64,000 nt of DNA from Streptomyces sp. NRRL B-1140 (GTDB taxonomy: Bacteria; Actinomycetota; Actinomycetes; Streptomycetales; Streptomycetaceae). How positions within the stretch are numbered: position 1 is the stretch's first letter; every line of letters starts with the position of its first letter. Location: positions 89,121 to 153,120 of the forward strand of contig NZ_LGEA01000092.1 of NCBI RefSeq assembly GCF_001280065.1, written 5' to 3'. Shown here in pieces: positions 41,706-51,320 of this stretch. Made by a program: the position numbers and the translations under genes. A model generated the notes under the pieces. That model saw only the letters and a list, made by a program, of their open reading frames with translations, ran no database searches and was not told the DNA's origin.

Positions 41706-43070
41706 ATGAGCAAGGCCGGAATCACCGTGGCGACGGCGGACCCGCCCACGCCCGCCGTCCGCCGCCTCCCCCGGCGCCGGGGCATCGAACTCGCCCTCAT
41801 CGTGCTGGCGGTCCTGCTGTCGGTGTACGGCTACTGCGCCGTGGGCCTCGCCCGGCACGGAACGCTGCCGCCCGGTGCCGCCGGCTACGGCGCCGGCCTC
41901 GGCGTACTGGCGCTGCTGGCTCATCTGACGGTACGTCTGCGGGCGCCCTGCGCCGACCCCCTGCTCCTCCCGATCGGGGTGCTGCTCAACGGGCTGGGCC
42001 TGGTGCTGATCTACCGGCTCGACCTGGAGACCCCGGGCGACCGGGCGGCGCCGGCCCAGCTGGTGTGGTCGACGCTGGGCGTGGCGCTGTTCATCCTCGT
42101 CGGCCTGCTCTTGCGCGACCACCGGGTGCTCCAGCGCTACACGTACGTCTGCGTGGTCGCGGCCCTGGTCCTGCTCACGCTGCCGATCCTGTTCCCGGCG
42201 GTGAACGGGGCCCGCATCTGGATCCGGGTCGCCGGGTTCTCCATCCAGCCGGGCGAGTTCGCGAAGGTGCTGCTGGCGGTGTTCTTCGCCGCGTACCTGG
42301 CGGCGAACCGCAACGCGCTCGCCTACACCGGCCGCCGCGTCTGGAAGCTCCAGCTCCCCACGGGCCGTGTGCTCGGTCCGATCGTCACCGTCTGGCTGGT
42401 GAGCGTGGGCGTGCTGATCCTGGAACGCGACCTCGGCACCTCTCTGCTGTTCTTCGGCCTGTTCGTGGTGCTCCTCTACGTCGCCACCGGCCGCACCGGC
42501 TGGATCGCGGTCGGTCTGCTGCTGGCGGCGCTGGGTGCGGTCGCCGTGGGCCGGCTGGAGCCGCACGTGCACAGCAGGATCGACACCTGGCTGCACCCCT
42601 TCGCCTCCATCGAGGCCGGCGAGGGCGCCAACCAGCTCGCCCAGTCGCTGTTCGCCTTCGCCGAGGGCGGCATGCTCGGCACGGGCCTCGGACTCGGGCA
42701 CTCCTTCCTCATCGGCTTCGCCGTGAAGTCGGACTTCATCCTGGCCACCGCGGGCGAGGAACTCGGCCTGGCCGGCCTCAGCGCCGTCTTCCTCCTCTAC
42801 GGACTGCTGGTGGAGCGCGGGTTCCGGGCCGGGCTCGCGCAGCGCGAGCCCTTCGGACGGCTGCTCGCGGTCGGCCTCGCCTCCCTGGTGGCGCTTCAGG
42901 TGTTCGTGATCGCGGGCGGCGTGACCGGGCTGATCCCGCTGACCGGCATGGCGATGCCGTTCCTGGCGCAGGGCGGCTCGTCGGTGGTCACCAACTGGGC
43001 GATCGTGGCGTTGCTGGTCAGGGTGAGCGACTCGGCCCGGCGCGGTTACGACGGGCAGGACACCCGGTGA
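41706..43070 (+). CDS. SEDS-family glycosyltransferase (FtsW/RodA-like)
   Basis: This 454-residue integral membrane protein has about ten helices and the SEDS signatures: NGARIWIRVAGFSIQPGEFAKVLL, the ERDLGTSLLF segment with the catalytic-region Asp, and GLIPLTGMAMPFLAQGGSS near the end. SEDS proteins polymerise peptidoglycan glycan strands with a class B PBP. The stop overlaps the PBP start as GTGA, so the pair is coupled. Streptomyces carry several SEDS-PBP pairs beside division ftsW; this one may serve growth or sporulation. Confidence 0.92.
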   Translation: MSKAGITVATADPPTPAVRRLPRRRGIELALIVLAVLLSVYGYCAVGLARHGTLPPGAAGYGAGLGVLALLAHLTVRLRAPCADPLLLPIGVLLNGLGLVLIYRLDLETPGDRAAPAQLVWSTLGVALFILVGLLLRDHRVLQRYTYVCVVAALVLLTLPILFPAVNGARIWIRVAGFSIQPGEFAKVLLAVFFAAYLAANRNALAYTGRRVWKLQLPTGRVLGPIVTVWLVSVGVLILERDLGTSLLFFGLFVVLLYVATGRTGWIAVGLLLAALGAVAVGRLEPHVHSRIDTWLHPFASIEAGEGANQLAQSLFAFAEGGMLGTGLGLGHSFLIGFAVKSDFILATAGEELGLAGLSAVFLLYGLLVERGFRAGLAQREPFGRLLAVGLASLVALQVFVIAGGVTGLIPLTGMAMPFLAQGGSSVVTNWAIVALLVRVSDSARRGYDGQDTR

Positions 43071-44542
43071 CCCGGCACATCCGGCACGCCGGGTACTTCT
43101 GCGCGCTGCTGCTGGTGGCCCTGCTGGTGAACGCCGCCCGCGTCCAGGTCGTCCAGGCGCCGTCGTACGACCGCAACCCGGCCAACCGGCGCCCCGACAT
43201 CGCCCGCTACGAGCAGCCGCGCGGGGACATCTGGGTCGGCGGGCGCCCGGTCACCGGTTCCCGGGACACCCGCGAGCACCTCCGCTACGAACGGACCTAC
43301 ACGGACGGCCCGATGTACGCCCCGGTCACCGGCTTCGCCTCCCAGCTCTACGGGACGACGCTGCTGGAGAGCACGGAGGACGGCGTGCTGTCCGGCGCGG
43401 ATCCGATGCTCGCGCCGTTCCCGTTGTGGAACGACCTCACGCGGGCGCGCAACGCGGGCGGTGACGTCGTCACGACGCTCCACCCGGCCGCGCAGGAGGC
43501 CGCGTACCGGGGACTCGAGGGCCGCAAGGGAGCGGTGGCGGCGCTGGAGCCGGCGACGGGCCGGATCCTGGCCCTGGTGTCCGCCCCGTCCTACGATCCC
43601 GAGCCGCTCTCCGGCAACGGCTCGGCGGCGGCCCGGGCCTGGCGGCGGCTCACGGCGGACAAGGACAGGCCGATGCTCAACCGGGCGGTGCTGCAGACCT
43701 ACCCGCCTGGCTCGACGTTCAAGGTCGTCACCGCGGCCGCCGCGCTGGACGCCGGGGTGGTCACGGACCTCGACGCGCCGACCGACTCCCCCGACCGCTA
43801 CCGGCTGCCCGGAACGCGCACGCGCCTGACGAACGCGTCGAAGGGCTGCGCGGACGCCTCGGTCCGGGAGGCCTTCACCTTCTCCTGCAACACGGTGTTC
43901 GCCAAGCTCGGCGTGGAGGTGGGGGTGGCGGACATGACGGCCACGGCGCACGCCTTCGGCTTCAACAACGAGGAGCTGAGGATTCCCTTCCCGGTGGCCC
44001 GGTCCACGTTCGACACCACCGTCGACAGGGCCCAGCTGGCCCTGTCGTCGATCGGCCAGTACAACACCCGCGCCACGCCGCTGCAGATGGCGATGGTCGC
44101 GGCGGCCGTGGCGAACGGCGGCCAGGTGCGGGACCCCTACCTGGTGGAGCGCACGACCCGGCCGGGCGGCAGCACCCTCGCGACGGCCGGGTCGCGGCCG
44201 GTCCGCCAGGCGATGTACCCGTCCACCGCCGACCGGTTGCGGGCGATGATGCGGGACGCGGTCGAGAACGGCGGCGGACGCAGGGCCGCCATCCGCGGCG
44301 CCGAGGTCGGCGGCAAGACCGGCACCGCCCAGCACGGCCTCGGCAACTCTGGGACGCCGTACGCCTGGTTCGTCTCCTGGGCGCAGGGCGACCGCGATCC
44401 GGCGGCGCGGGTGGCGGTCGCGGTCGTCGTGGAGGACGCGGAGGCGAAACGCGGGGACATCAGCGGAGGCGGCGACGCCGCGCCGATCGCGCGGGCGGTG
44501 ATGGAGGCGGTACTGAAGTCGCCCTGGCAGCCGCCCGGTTGA
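43067..44542 (+). CDS. Class B penicillin-binding protein (transpeptidase)
   Basis: This 491-residue protein has an N-terminal membrane anchor (about 8-26), a linker domain and a transpeptidase domain with SxxK in YPPGSTFKVV (about 220), SCN in FTFSCNTVF and KTG in GGKTGTAQ. It crosslinks the glycan made by the SEDS partner encoded upstream. The GTG start lies in the end of that gene. Length is near that of PbpA/PBP2 types in actinobacteria. Confidence 0.94.
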   Translation: MTRHIRHAGYFCALLLVALLVNAARVQVVQAPSYDRNPANRRPDIARYEQPRGDIWVGGRPVTGSRDTREHLRYERTYTDGPMYAPVTGFASQLYGTTLLESTEDGVLSGADPMLAPFPLWNDLTRARNAGGDVVTTLHPAAQEAAYRGLEGRKGAVAALEPATGRILALVSAPSYDPEPLSGNGSAAARAWRRLTADKDRPMLNRAVLQTYPPGSTFKVVTAAAALDAGVVTDLDAPTDSPDRYRLPGTRTRLTNASKGCADASVREAFTFSCNTVFAKLGVEVGVADMTATAHAFGFNNEELRIPFPVARSTFDTTVDRAQLALSSIGQYNTRATPLQMAMVAAAVANGGQVRDPYLVERTTRPGGSTLATAGSRPVRQAMYPSTADRLRAMMRDAVENGGGRRAAIRGAEVGGKTGTAQHGLGNSGTPYAWFVSWAQGDRDPAARVAVAVVVEDAEAKRGDISGGGDAAPIARAVMEAVLKSPWQPPG

Positions 44543-44590
44543 TGAGACGGGGCTACCGCGGCCGGGAGACCCCGACCTACCGTTCGGTCC

Positions 44591-45100
44591 ATGACTGAAC
44601 CCGCCGCGTACGAACTCGCCCAGGTCAACCTCGGCCGCCTCAAGGCCCCTCTGGACTCCCCGCAGCTGAAGGACTTCGTCGACAGCCTCGATCCGGTGAA
44701 CGCGGACGCGGACGACGCCGACGGTTTCGTCTGGCGTCTGCAGGGAGAGGCGGGCGACGACGCCACGGACGTACCCGTCTTCGGTGACTCCTGGCTGATC
44801 ATCAACATGTCGGTGTGGCGCGACGCCGACGCGCTGACGGCGTACATGTACCAGGGCAGGCACCGGGAGATGCTCGCTCGCCGCCGCGAGTGGTTCGAAC
44901 GCGTGCAGGAGGCCATGGTCGCCCTCTGGTGGGTCCCGTCGGGTCACCGCCCCACGGTCGCCGAGGCGGAGTCGCGCGTGCTGCACCTGCGCACGCACGG
45001 CCCGACGCCGTACGCCTTCACCCTGCGGACGCGGTTCCCGCCCCAGGGGGCCGAGCCGCTGATCGGCGAGGTACCGGAGGGGCTCGGCTGCGCGCTCTAG
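44591..45100 (+). CDS. DUF3291 domain protein
   Basis: This 169-residue protein begins MTEPAAYELAQVNLGRLKAPLDSPQ and matches the DUF3291 family (FVDSLDPVNADADDADGFVWRLQ, SWLIINMSVWRDADALTAYMY, RRREWFERVQEAMVALWWVP), a dimeric alpha-beta-barrel-like fold. Function unknown. It stands alone 48 bp after the PBP gene, with no clear ribosome binding site. Confidence 0.85.
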   Translation: MTEPAAYELAQVNLGRLKAPLDSPQLKDFVDSLDPVNADADDADGFVWRLQGEAGDDATDVPVFGDSWLIINMSVWRDADALTAYMYQGRHREMLARRREWFERVQEAMVALWWVPSGHRPTVAEAESRVLHLRTHGPTPYAFTLRTRFPPQGAEPLIGEVPEGLGCAL

Positions 45101-45202
45101 GTAGACACCCGGTCAACAAGTGGCGCACGGGGGATTGACGAGCTTGCTGACAAGCAGTCTCATAAGTGCATCAGTGACGTGTGCACAACGAGGTGGGCAG
45201 CC

Positions 45203-46141
45203 ATGACGACCTTGACGGAAGCCGACGCGCTCGACGGCCTGCGCGACGCCCTCGGCCTGCTGAAGGACCGGGAGCAGGTGGCCCAGCGGCTGCTCGACTC
45301 CTCCGCCAAGCACTCCTTCGACCCGGACGAGGAACTGGACTGGGACGCACCCTTCGAGGAGGGCAAGTGGTTCTGGCCCCCGGAGCTGGTCTCGCTCTAC
45401 GACACCCCGCTCTGGAAGCGCATGAGCGACGAGCAGCGCATCCTCCTCTCCCAGCACGAGGCGGCGGCCCTGGCCTCCCTGGGCATCTGGTTCGAGATCA
45501 TCTTGATGCAGCTGCTGGTCCGGCACATCTACGACAAGGCGGCGACGAGCGCACACGTCCGCTACGCCCTCACCGAGATCGAGGACGAGTGCCGCCACTC
45601 CAAGATGTTCGCCCGCCTGATCTCCCACGGCGACACGCCCTGGTACCCGGTCAGCCGCGCACATCAGCAGCTGGGCCGCCTGTTCAAGACCATCTCCACC
45701 ACCCCCGGCTCCTTCACGGCCACCCTGCTGGGCGAGGAGGTCCTGGACTGGATGCAGCGTCTGACGTTCCCCGACGAGCGCGTCCAGACCCTGGTGCGGG
45801 GCGTCACCCGCATCCACGTCGTGGAGGAGGCCCGCCACGTCCGCTACGCCCGCGAGGAACTGCGCCGCCAGATGGTGACGGCCCCCAAGTGGTCCCAGGA
45901 CTTCACCCGCATCACCTCCGGCGAGTTCGCCCGCGTCTTCTCGGTGGCCTTCGTGAACCCCGACGTCTACACGAACGTGGGTCTCGACAAGCGGGAGGCC
46001 CTCGCCCAGGTCCGCGCGAGCGGCCACCGCCGCGAGGTCATGCAGAACGGCTCCAAGCGCCTGACCGACTTCCTCGACGACATCGGCGTACTGCGCGGGG
46101 TCGGCCGAAGGCTGTGGAAGTCGTCGGGGCTGCTGGCGTAA
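45203..46141 (+). CDS. AurF-like diiron oxygenase
   Basis: This 312-residue protein has a helical ferritin-like fold with metal-ligand motifs EHEAAALASLGIWFE, EIEDECRHSKMF and IHVVEEARHVRYAREEL. This is the AurF family, where such sites oxidise aryl amines to nitro groups. The natural substrate is unknown; the gene is near a TetR regulator that probably controls it. AGGTGGG precedes the ATG; a GTG eight codons upstream (45179) is possible. Confidence 0.85.
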   Translation: MTTLTEADALDGLRDALGLLKDREQVAQRLLDSSAKHSFDPDEELDWDAPFEEGKWFWPPELVSLYDTPLWKRMSDEQRILLSQHEAAALASLGIWFEIILMQLLVRHIYDKAATSAHVRYALTEIEDECRHSKMFARLISHGDTPWYPVSRAHQQLGRLFKTISTTPGSFTATLLGEEVLDWMQRLTFPDERVQTLVRGVTRIHVVEEARHVRYAREELRRQMVTAPKWSQDFTRITSGEFARVFSVAFVNPDVYTNVGLDKREALAQVRASGHRREVMQNGSKRLTDFLDDIGVLRGVGRRLWKSSGLLA

Positions 46142-46185
46142 GAGGCGCTACGCAGCCCCTCGGCCCCCCGATTACCCTGCGAGGC

Positions 46186-46845
46186 ATGACACCAGCCGCC
46201 CCCACCCCCGCCTACCGGCGACTCAGCGTCGAGGAACGCCGTAGTCAGCTCCTCGCCTCGGCGCTGGACCTCTTCGCCCACCGCGCCCCGGAGGAGGTGT
46301 CCCTCGACGACGTGGCGGAGGCGGCCGGGGTCTCGCGGCCGCTGGTGTACCGGTACTTCCCGGGCGGCAAGCAGCAGCTCTACGAGGCCGCCCTGCGCTC
46401 CGCCGCCGACGAGCTCCAGCACTGCTTCGACGAACCCCGCGAGGGCCCGCTCCTGCCCCGCCTCGCCCGCACCCTCGACCGCTACCTCGCCTTCGTCGAC
46501 CAGCACGACACCGGCTTCAGCGCCCTCCTCCAGGGCGGCAGCGTGGTGGAGACGTCCCGCACCACCGCCATCGTCGACGGTGTGCGCCGCGCCGCAGCCG
46601 AGCACATCGTCAGCCACCTGGGCGTCACCCACCCCGGCCGCGGCCTGCGCATGACCGTCCGCATGTGGATCACGGCCGTGGAGGCGTCGTCGCTCATCTG
46701 GCTCGACGAGGACAAGCAGCCCCCCGCCGGAGAGCTCCGCGACTGGCTCGTGGAGCAGTTCGTGGCGATGCTGACGGTGACCGCCCGCCGCGACCCGCAG
46801 ACCGACGCCCTGGTCCGGGCGCTCGCCGAGGATCCCCGACACTGA
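46186..46845 (+). CDS. TetR-family transcriptional regulator
   Basis: This 219-residue protein has an N-terminal TetR HTH (about 18-62: RSQLLASALDLFAHR and VSLDDVAEAAGVSRPLVYRYF) and a C-terminal ligand-binding domain. It begins 44 bp after the oxygenase gene and is likely to regulate it. GCGAGGC before the ATG is a moderate site. Confidence 0.9.
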   Translation: MTPAAPTPAYRRLSVEERRSQLLASALDLFAHRAPEEVSLDDVAEAAGVSRPLVYRYFPGGKQQLYEAALRSAADELQHCFDEPREGPLLPRLARTLDRYLAFVDQHDTGFSALLQGGSVVETSRTTAIVDGVRRAAAEHIVSHLGVTHPGRGLRMTVRMWITAVEASSLIWLDEDKQPPAGELRDWLVEQFVAMLTVTARRDPQTDALVRALAEDPRH

Positions 46846-46849
46846 TCCC

Positions 46850-47149
46850 GTGAGAAGCGAAGACACCCCCTTCGAGGGCGGCCCCATGGACGGCAGGGTC
46901 CTGCCCGTCCTCCTCGGCATCACCGGCCACCCGCCCAAGACGTACCGCATCCCCGTCCCCGACCCCGAGGGCGGACCGGACACGGTGCTCGTCTACCGTC
47001 GCGTGCCCCGGGGACCGGGCAGGGTCGGCCTGTCCAACCGCTGGAAGTACGTGCACGCCCCGGAGGGTGTCCCGCCCCGCCGGCTCAACTGGCCCTGGTC
47101 GAAGCCAGCCGCCACGCCGCCCGGCAGGCCGGACGACGCCGACGGGTGA
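46850..47149 (+). CDS. Small hypothetical protein
   Basis: This 99-residue protein begins with GTG four bases after the TetR stop. It contains GGPMDGRVLPVL and VLVYRRVPRGPG, seen in a small actinobacterial family without known function. Coupled to TetR by position; nothing more can be said. Confidence 0.65.
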   Translation: MRSEDTPFEGGPMDGRVLPVLLGITGHPPKTYRIPVPDPEGGPDTVLVYRRVPRGPGRVGLSNRWKYVHAPEGVPPRRLNWPWSKPAATPPGRPDDADG

Positions 47150-47255
47150 CCCCGTTGCGCCGAACCGCGCACGCTCGCCGCGCGCGGGACACGGACCCGC
47201 TTGATCCTCACGGTGTCCGGCGGCACCAGGCCGCCCCCGCACCGGAGGTGATGGA

Positions 47256-48509
47256 ATGTCAGGAAGGTTGCTGCGTCTGGTCTGCATCGCGGCGGTTGCC
47301 GCCGGAACCGCCCTGGCGCCCGTCCCGGCGACGGCCGTCCCCGAGCCGGACACGGAACGGCGACAGCTCGCGGCCCTCCTGACGGACCTTCAGGGGCTGT
47401 ACCGGAAGGCCGAGGAGGCCACCGAGGCCCACAACGCCACCGAGGAGAAGCTGAAGAAGCAGCGCGCCGAGACCGACCGGCTGGACCGCGCCCTCGCTCG
47501 TGCCCGGCTCTCCCTGCACGACAGCCGGGGCGCGGTCGGCCGGCTCGCCCGGCAGCAGTACCAGAGCAGCACCGACCTCTCCCCGTACGTCCGCCTGCTC
47601 CTGGCCCGTGATCCGCAGCACGCGATCGAGCAGGGCCATGTGATCGGCCGGCTCGCGCGGGAGCGGGCCGGCACCGTCACCCGGCTGTCCGGCAACGAGC
47701 GCAGGGCGGGCGACCTGGCCCGCAGGGCCCGCGCCGCCCTCGACAGGCAGCTCACCCTCGCCGAACGGCGCAAGAAGGAACGGGACGAGGTCCGCGCACG
47801 CCTCGACGAGGTCGAGAAGCTGCTCGCCTCCCTCAGCCGCGAACAGCTCACCGAACTCGCCGATTTCGAGCGGAAGGGCATCGCCAAGGCACAGGAGAGG
47901 TTCATGGCATCCGGCGCGCTCGGCAACGAAGCGAACGACGATGCCGACGACACGGATCGCGACGCGGACGGCGACACGGATCGCGACGCGGACGGCAAGA
48001 ACAGCGAGAGCGACGGCACCGGCAGCACCGCCCGCACGCCGTCGCCCGAGGGCGACCGGGCCCTGCGCTACGCCGTGCGGCAGATCGGCAAGCCGTACGA
48101 GTGGGGCGCGCAGGGCCCGCGGACGTACGACTGCTCGGGGCTGACCTCGCAGGCGTGGGCCGAGGCCGGGACGCCCGTCCCCCGGACCAGCCAGGAGCAG
48201 TGGAAGCGGCTGGAGCGGATCCCGCTGGACGAACTGCGCCCCGGCGACCTGGTCGTGTACTTCCCGAAGGCCGCACACGTGGCGCTGTACCTGGGCGAGG
48301 GCATGGTCGTCCACGCACCCCGTCCGGGCGCGCAGGTGAAGGTGTCACCGATCGCGGCCAACCCGGTCCTGGGTGCCGTACGGCCGGACCCGGGCGGGGA
48401 GCCCCTGCGGCGCTACGAGCCGCCGGAGCTCCCCGAGGGTGCCACGGACGGGTCCGACGAGGGCTACGACGGTTACGCGGCGCCCGCGCCGGACACCTCG
48501 GCGAGGTAG
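47256..48509 (+). CDS. Secreted NlpC/P60 peptidoglycan hydrolase
   Basis: This 417-residue protein has a signal peptide (about 1-27), long coiled-coil helices (about 35-215) as in RipA- and CwlO-type proteins, an Asp-rich linker with repeated DTDRDADGD units, and a C-terminal NlpC/P60 domain with Cys in TYDCSGLTSQAW, His in AAHVALYLG and a following His. It should cut D-Glu-mDAP bonds in stem peptides. GGAGGTG precedes the ATG. Its 3' end overlaps the convergent monooxygenase gene by 37 bp. Confidence 0.92.
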   Translation: MSGRLLRLVCIAAVAAGTALAPVPATAVPEPDTERRQLAALLTDLQGLYRKAEEATEAHNATEEKLKKQRAETDRLDRALARARLSLHDSRGAVGRLARQQYQSSTDLSPYVRLLLARDPQHAIEQGHVIGRLARERAGTVTRLSGNERRAGDLARRARAALDRQLTLAERRKKERDEVRARLDEVEKLLASLSREQLTELADFERKGIAKAQERFMASGALGNEANDDADDTDRDADGDTDRDADGKNSESDGTGSTARTPSPEGDRALRYAVRQIGKPYEWGAQGPRTYDCSGLTSQAWAEAGTPVPRTSQEQWKRLERIPLDELRPGDLVVYFPKAAHVALYLGEGMVVHAPRPGAQVKVSPIAANPVLGAVRPDPGGEPLRRYEPPELPEGATDGSDEGYDGYAAPAPDTSAR

Positions 48510-49735
48510 GCCTGCGTCTTGTCCGGGTCGTAGAAGAAGTTCTCGAAGTCGGCCGGGTTGTCGAAGCCGCCCGCGAAGCGGTCGGCGACCGGCTGGAGCT
48601 CACCGGCGGCGCCGATGAGGTTGAGGATGTGCTCCGGCGGCGGCGCGAGCATCGCGTTGGTCCACTTGGTGACGTGCTGGGCGGTGTTCCAGTAGCGGTC
48701 GAAGGTGGCGCGCATCCACTCCTCGTCGAACGGCTTGTCGCCGTGCTCGGTGATCGAGGCGAGGTAGGCGGCGGCGCACTTGGAGGCCGAGTTGGAGCCC
48801 TGGCCGGTGATCGGGTCGTTCGCCACGACCACGTCGGCGACGCCCAGCACCAGACCGCCGCCGGGCAGGCGCCCGATGGGGTTGCGGACGGTCGGGGCGT
48901 AACGGCCGGCCAGCGTGCCGCCGGCGTCGGTCAGTTCGACCTTCGTGGCCCGCGCGTACTCCCAGGGGACGTACCGCTCCATGAGTTCCAGGGTCAGGGA
49001 GAGGTGCTCCGCGGGGTCCTTCACGCCGTTGAAGGCGTCGAGCGGGCCGCCGGGTATGCCCTCCCAGAACAGGATGTCGGCGCGGCCGGAGGTGGTCAGG
49101 GTCGGCATGACGAACAGCTCGCCGACGCCCGGCACGAGGTTGCAGCGGACCGCCTCGGTGCCCGGGTGCTCGGGGCGCGGCCCCAGGCCGTGGACGTACG
49201 ACACGGCCAGCGCGCGCTGCGGCTCGCTGTAGGGGGAGCGCTCGGCGTCACGGCCGAACATCTGCACCAGCTCGCCCTTGCCGGCCGCGACGAGCACCAG
49301 GTCGTAGGTGCGGGAGAAGTAGTCGAGGTCGCCGACGGCCGCGCCGTGGATGACGAGCTGGCCGCCGCGCTGGGCGAACGTCTCCATCCAGCCGGCCATC
49401 TTCACGCGCTGGTCGACGGACTGGGCGTAGCCGTCGAGCCTGCCCAGCCAGTCGATGGCGCGGGCGGAGGGGCCTTCGGCCCAGGAGCCGGGGGCGGCGA
49501 CCGAGACGCCGAGTCCTTCGATCTTCGGGGCCTGGGACTCCCAGAAGTTCAGCTGGAGATCGCGCTCGTGCTGCAGGGCCGTGTGGAACATGCACTGCGT
49601 GGACATGACCCGGCCGGTGCGGATCTCGTCCGCCGTCCGGTTGGACATCAGGGTGACCTCGTACCCCTGTGACTGGAGGCCGAGGGCGATCTGGAGCCCG
49701 GACTGACCGGCTCCGACGACGAGTATCTTCCGCAT
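48473..49735 (-). CDS. FAD-dependent monooxygenase (styrene monooxygenase-like) of a conservon operon
   Basis: This 420-residue protein has an N-terminal FAD motif ILVVGAGQSGLQIALGLQSQGY, an internal DLVLVAAGKGELV motif and a late FAD contact VVVANDPITGQGSNSA. It resembles the styrene monooxygenase oxygenase subunit StyA family, which needs a separate flavin reductase. It starts 13 bp after the conservon GTPase and is probably its last gene. The natural substrate is unknown. Confidence 0.87.
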   Translation of the reverse strand: MRKILVVGAGQSGLQIALGLQSQGYEVTLMSNRTADEIRTGRVMSTQCMFHTALQHERDLQLNFWESQAPKIEGLGVSVAAPGSWAEGPSARAIDWLGRLDGYAQSVDQRVKMAGWMETFAQRGGQLVIHGAAVGDLDYFSRTYDLVLVAAGKGELVQMFGRDAERSPYSEPQRALAVSYVHGLGPRPEHPGTEAVRCNLVPGVGELFVMPTLTTSGRADILFWEGIPGGPLDAFNGVKDPAEHLSLTLELMERYVPWEYARATKVELTDAGGTLAGRYAPTVRNPIGRLPGGGLVLGVADVVVANDPITGQGSNSASKCAAAYLASITEHGDKPFDEEWMRATFDRYWNTAQHVTKWTNAMLAPPPEHILNLIGAAGELQPVADRFAGGFDNPADFENFFYDPDKTQAYLAEVSGAGAA

Positions 49736-49748
49736 GCGGGGCTGTCCT

Positions 49749-50396
49749 CTACTCGGGGGTTTCGTCGAGCGCGTGGCCCACGAGGGCCAGGAGGGTCTCG
49801 ATCACGGAGATCCGGCGACGCGCGTCCATGATCATGACAGGTATGTGTCGCGGGATGGTCAGGGCCTCCCGCACGTCCTCCGGCTCGAAGAGCTCACTGC
49901 CGTCGAAGTGGTTGACCGCGACGACGTACGGCAGCCCGGAGCTCTCGAAGTAGTCCAGTACCGGGAAGCAGTCCTTCAGGCGGCGCGTGTCGGCCAGGAC
50001 GACCGCGCCGATCGCGCCGCGCACGATGTCGTCCCACATGAACCAGAACCGCTGCTGGCCCGGTGTGCCGAACAGGTAGAGCACCAGGTCGTCGTCGAGC
50101 GTGATGCGCCCGAAGTCCATGGCCACGGTGGTGGTGGACTTGCCCGGTGTGGCGGTGAGGTCGTCGGTCGCCTCGCTCGCCTCGGTCATCAGTGCCTCGG
50201 TCTGCAGGGGCGTGATCTCCGAGACGGAGGTGACCAGCGTGGTCTTGCCCACGCCGAAGCCGCCGGCCACCACGATCTTCGTGGCGATGGGAGCACGGGT
50301 GCGGTCCGTCTCCCAGGCGTGCATGCTCTCGCCGGGCTCGAGAGACGGGGAGGAACCAGTGACGCCGTGAGCGGCGTCAGAGACGACGGAGTCCAC
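49749..50396 (-). CDS. cvnD: Conservon GTPase (CvnD-type)
   Basis: This 215-residue protein is a Ras-like GTPase with G1 GGFGVGKTT (about 45-53), G3 GTPGQQRF and a degenerate G4 (NHFD in place of NKxD). These proteins switch with the roadblock protein and kinase encoded upstream at the membrane. It overlaps the DUF742 gene by 20 bp. The start is a GTG. In S. coelicolor, such conservons affect development and antibiotic production. Confidence 0.93.
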   Translation of the reverse strand: MDSVVSDAAHGVTGSSPSLEPGESMHAWETDRTRAPIATKIVVAGGFGVGKTTLVTSVSEITPLQTEALMTEASEATDDLTATPGKSTTTVAMDFGRITLDDDLVLYLFGTPGQQRFWFMWDDIVRGAIGAVVLADTRRLKDCFPVLDYFESSGLPYVVAVNHFDGSELFEPEDVREALTIPRHIPVMIMDARRRISVIETLLALVGHALDETPE

Positions 50397-50799
50397 TCAG
50401 CACCCTTTCCAGCAGAGCCCGGTCCGGGCGGCCCGTGCCATGGCCGGTGCCCGTTCCGTACACACGGATCTTTCCCTGGTCCGCGAGGTCGCTCAGGAGA
50501 ACGCGGACCACGCCGAGCGGCATCTTCAGCAGCGCGGCGATCTCGGCCACCGTACGCATCCGGCGGCACAGTTCGACGATGGCCTGGAGCTCCGGCATCA
50601 CGCGGGTGGAGAGGGAGCCGTTCGTCAGCTCCTTGCGCTCCTCCGGGGCCTCCAGCGCGGCCGTGCTCGCCACGAACGTCTCCACCAGGAGGACGTGGCC
50701 GAAGCGGGTGCGGCCGCCGGTGAGCGAGTAGGGGCGGACCCGGGCAGGTTTGCGGTCCCCGCCGCGGACCGGGAGGTGTTGCTTGGGCGTACTGCTCAT
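50377..50799 (-). CDS. cvnC: Conservon DUF742 protein (CvnC-type)
   Basis: This 140-residue protein has a DUF742 winged-helix domain (LQAIVELCRRMRTVAEIAALLKMPLGVVRVLLSDLADQGKIRVY). It is the third gene of the conservon and starts at ATGA overlapping the roadblock stop. The wHTH likely serves as a contact surface and not a typical DNA binder, but that is unproven. Confidence 0.93.
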   Translation of the reverse strand: MSSTPKQHLPVRGGDRKPARVRPYSLTGGRTRFGHVLLVETFVASTAALEAPEERKELTNGSLSTRVMPELQAIVELCRRMRTVAEIAALLKMPLGVVRVLLSDLADQGKIRVYGTGTGHGTGRPDRALLERVLSGLRRL

Positions 50800-51320
50800 C
50801 GGGCACTCCCCGTCGTCTGGGAATCCTCCAGGGACTTCCGGAGCTCACTGCGGAGTTCCGGAGTCAGGACGTGACCGGCGCGGCCGACGAACAGGGCCAT
50901 GTGGTACGCCACCACGCTCATGTCGCAGTCCGCGGAGCCGTGGACGCCGAGCAGCGAGCCGTCGCTGATCGACATCACGAACAGGCTGCCCTCGTCCATG
51001 GCGATCATCGTGTGCCGGACTCCGCCGAAGTCCATCAGCCGGGCGGCGCCGATGGTGAGGCTGCCGATGCCGGAGACGATGGTGGCCAGGTCGGCGGCGG
51101 AGCCGCGCGGGCCGGTGCGGCGGGTGCCGCGGGCCTGCAGTGCCTCCCGTGCCTCCTTGTTGCGGTGGTCGTCGGAGGAGAGCAGGAGCAGTCCGTCGGA
51201 CGAGACGACCGCGACCGAGAGGATGCCGGGCACCTCCTCGACGAGGTTGGTCAGCAGCCAGTGCAGGTTGCGGGCCTCACTGCTCAGGCCGATCAGTCCG
51301 AAGGTACTGGGAGCGGTCAA
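50796..51320 (-). CDS. cvnB: Conservon roadblock/LC7 protein (CvnB-type)
   Basis: This 174-residue protein has a roadblock/LC7 domain (about 16-120: NLHWLLTNLVEEVPGILSV and GSLFVMSISDGSLLGV), which regulates the GTPase as in MglB-MglA. The start is TTG overlapping the kinase stop as TTGA. A roadblock-GTPase module next to a kinase defines the conservon. Confidence 0.93.
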   Translation of the reverse strand: MTAPSTFGLIGLSSEARNLHWLLTNLVEEVPGILSVAVVSSDGLLLLSSDDHRNKEAREALQARGTRRTGPRGSAADLATIVSGIGSLTIGAARLMDFGGVRHTMIAMDEGSLFVMSISDGSLLGVHGSADCDMSVVAYHMALFVGRAGHVLTPELRSELRKSLEDSQTTGSAR

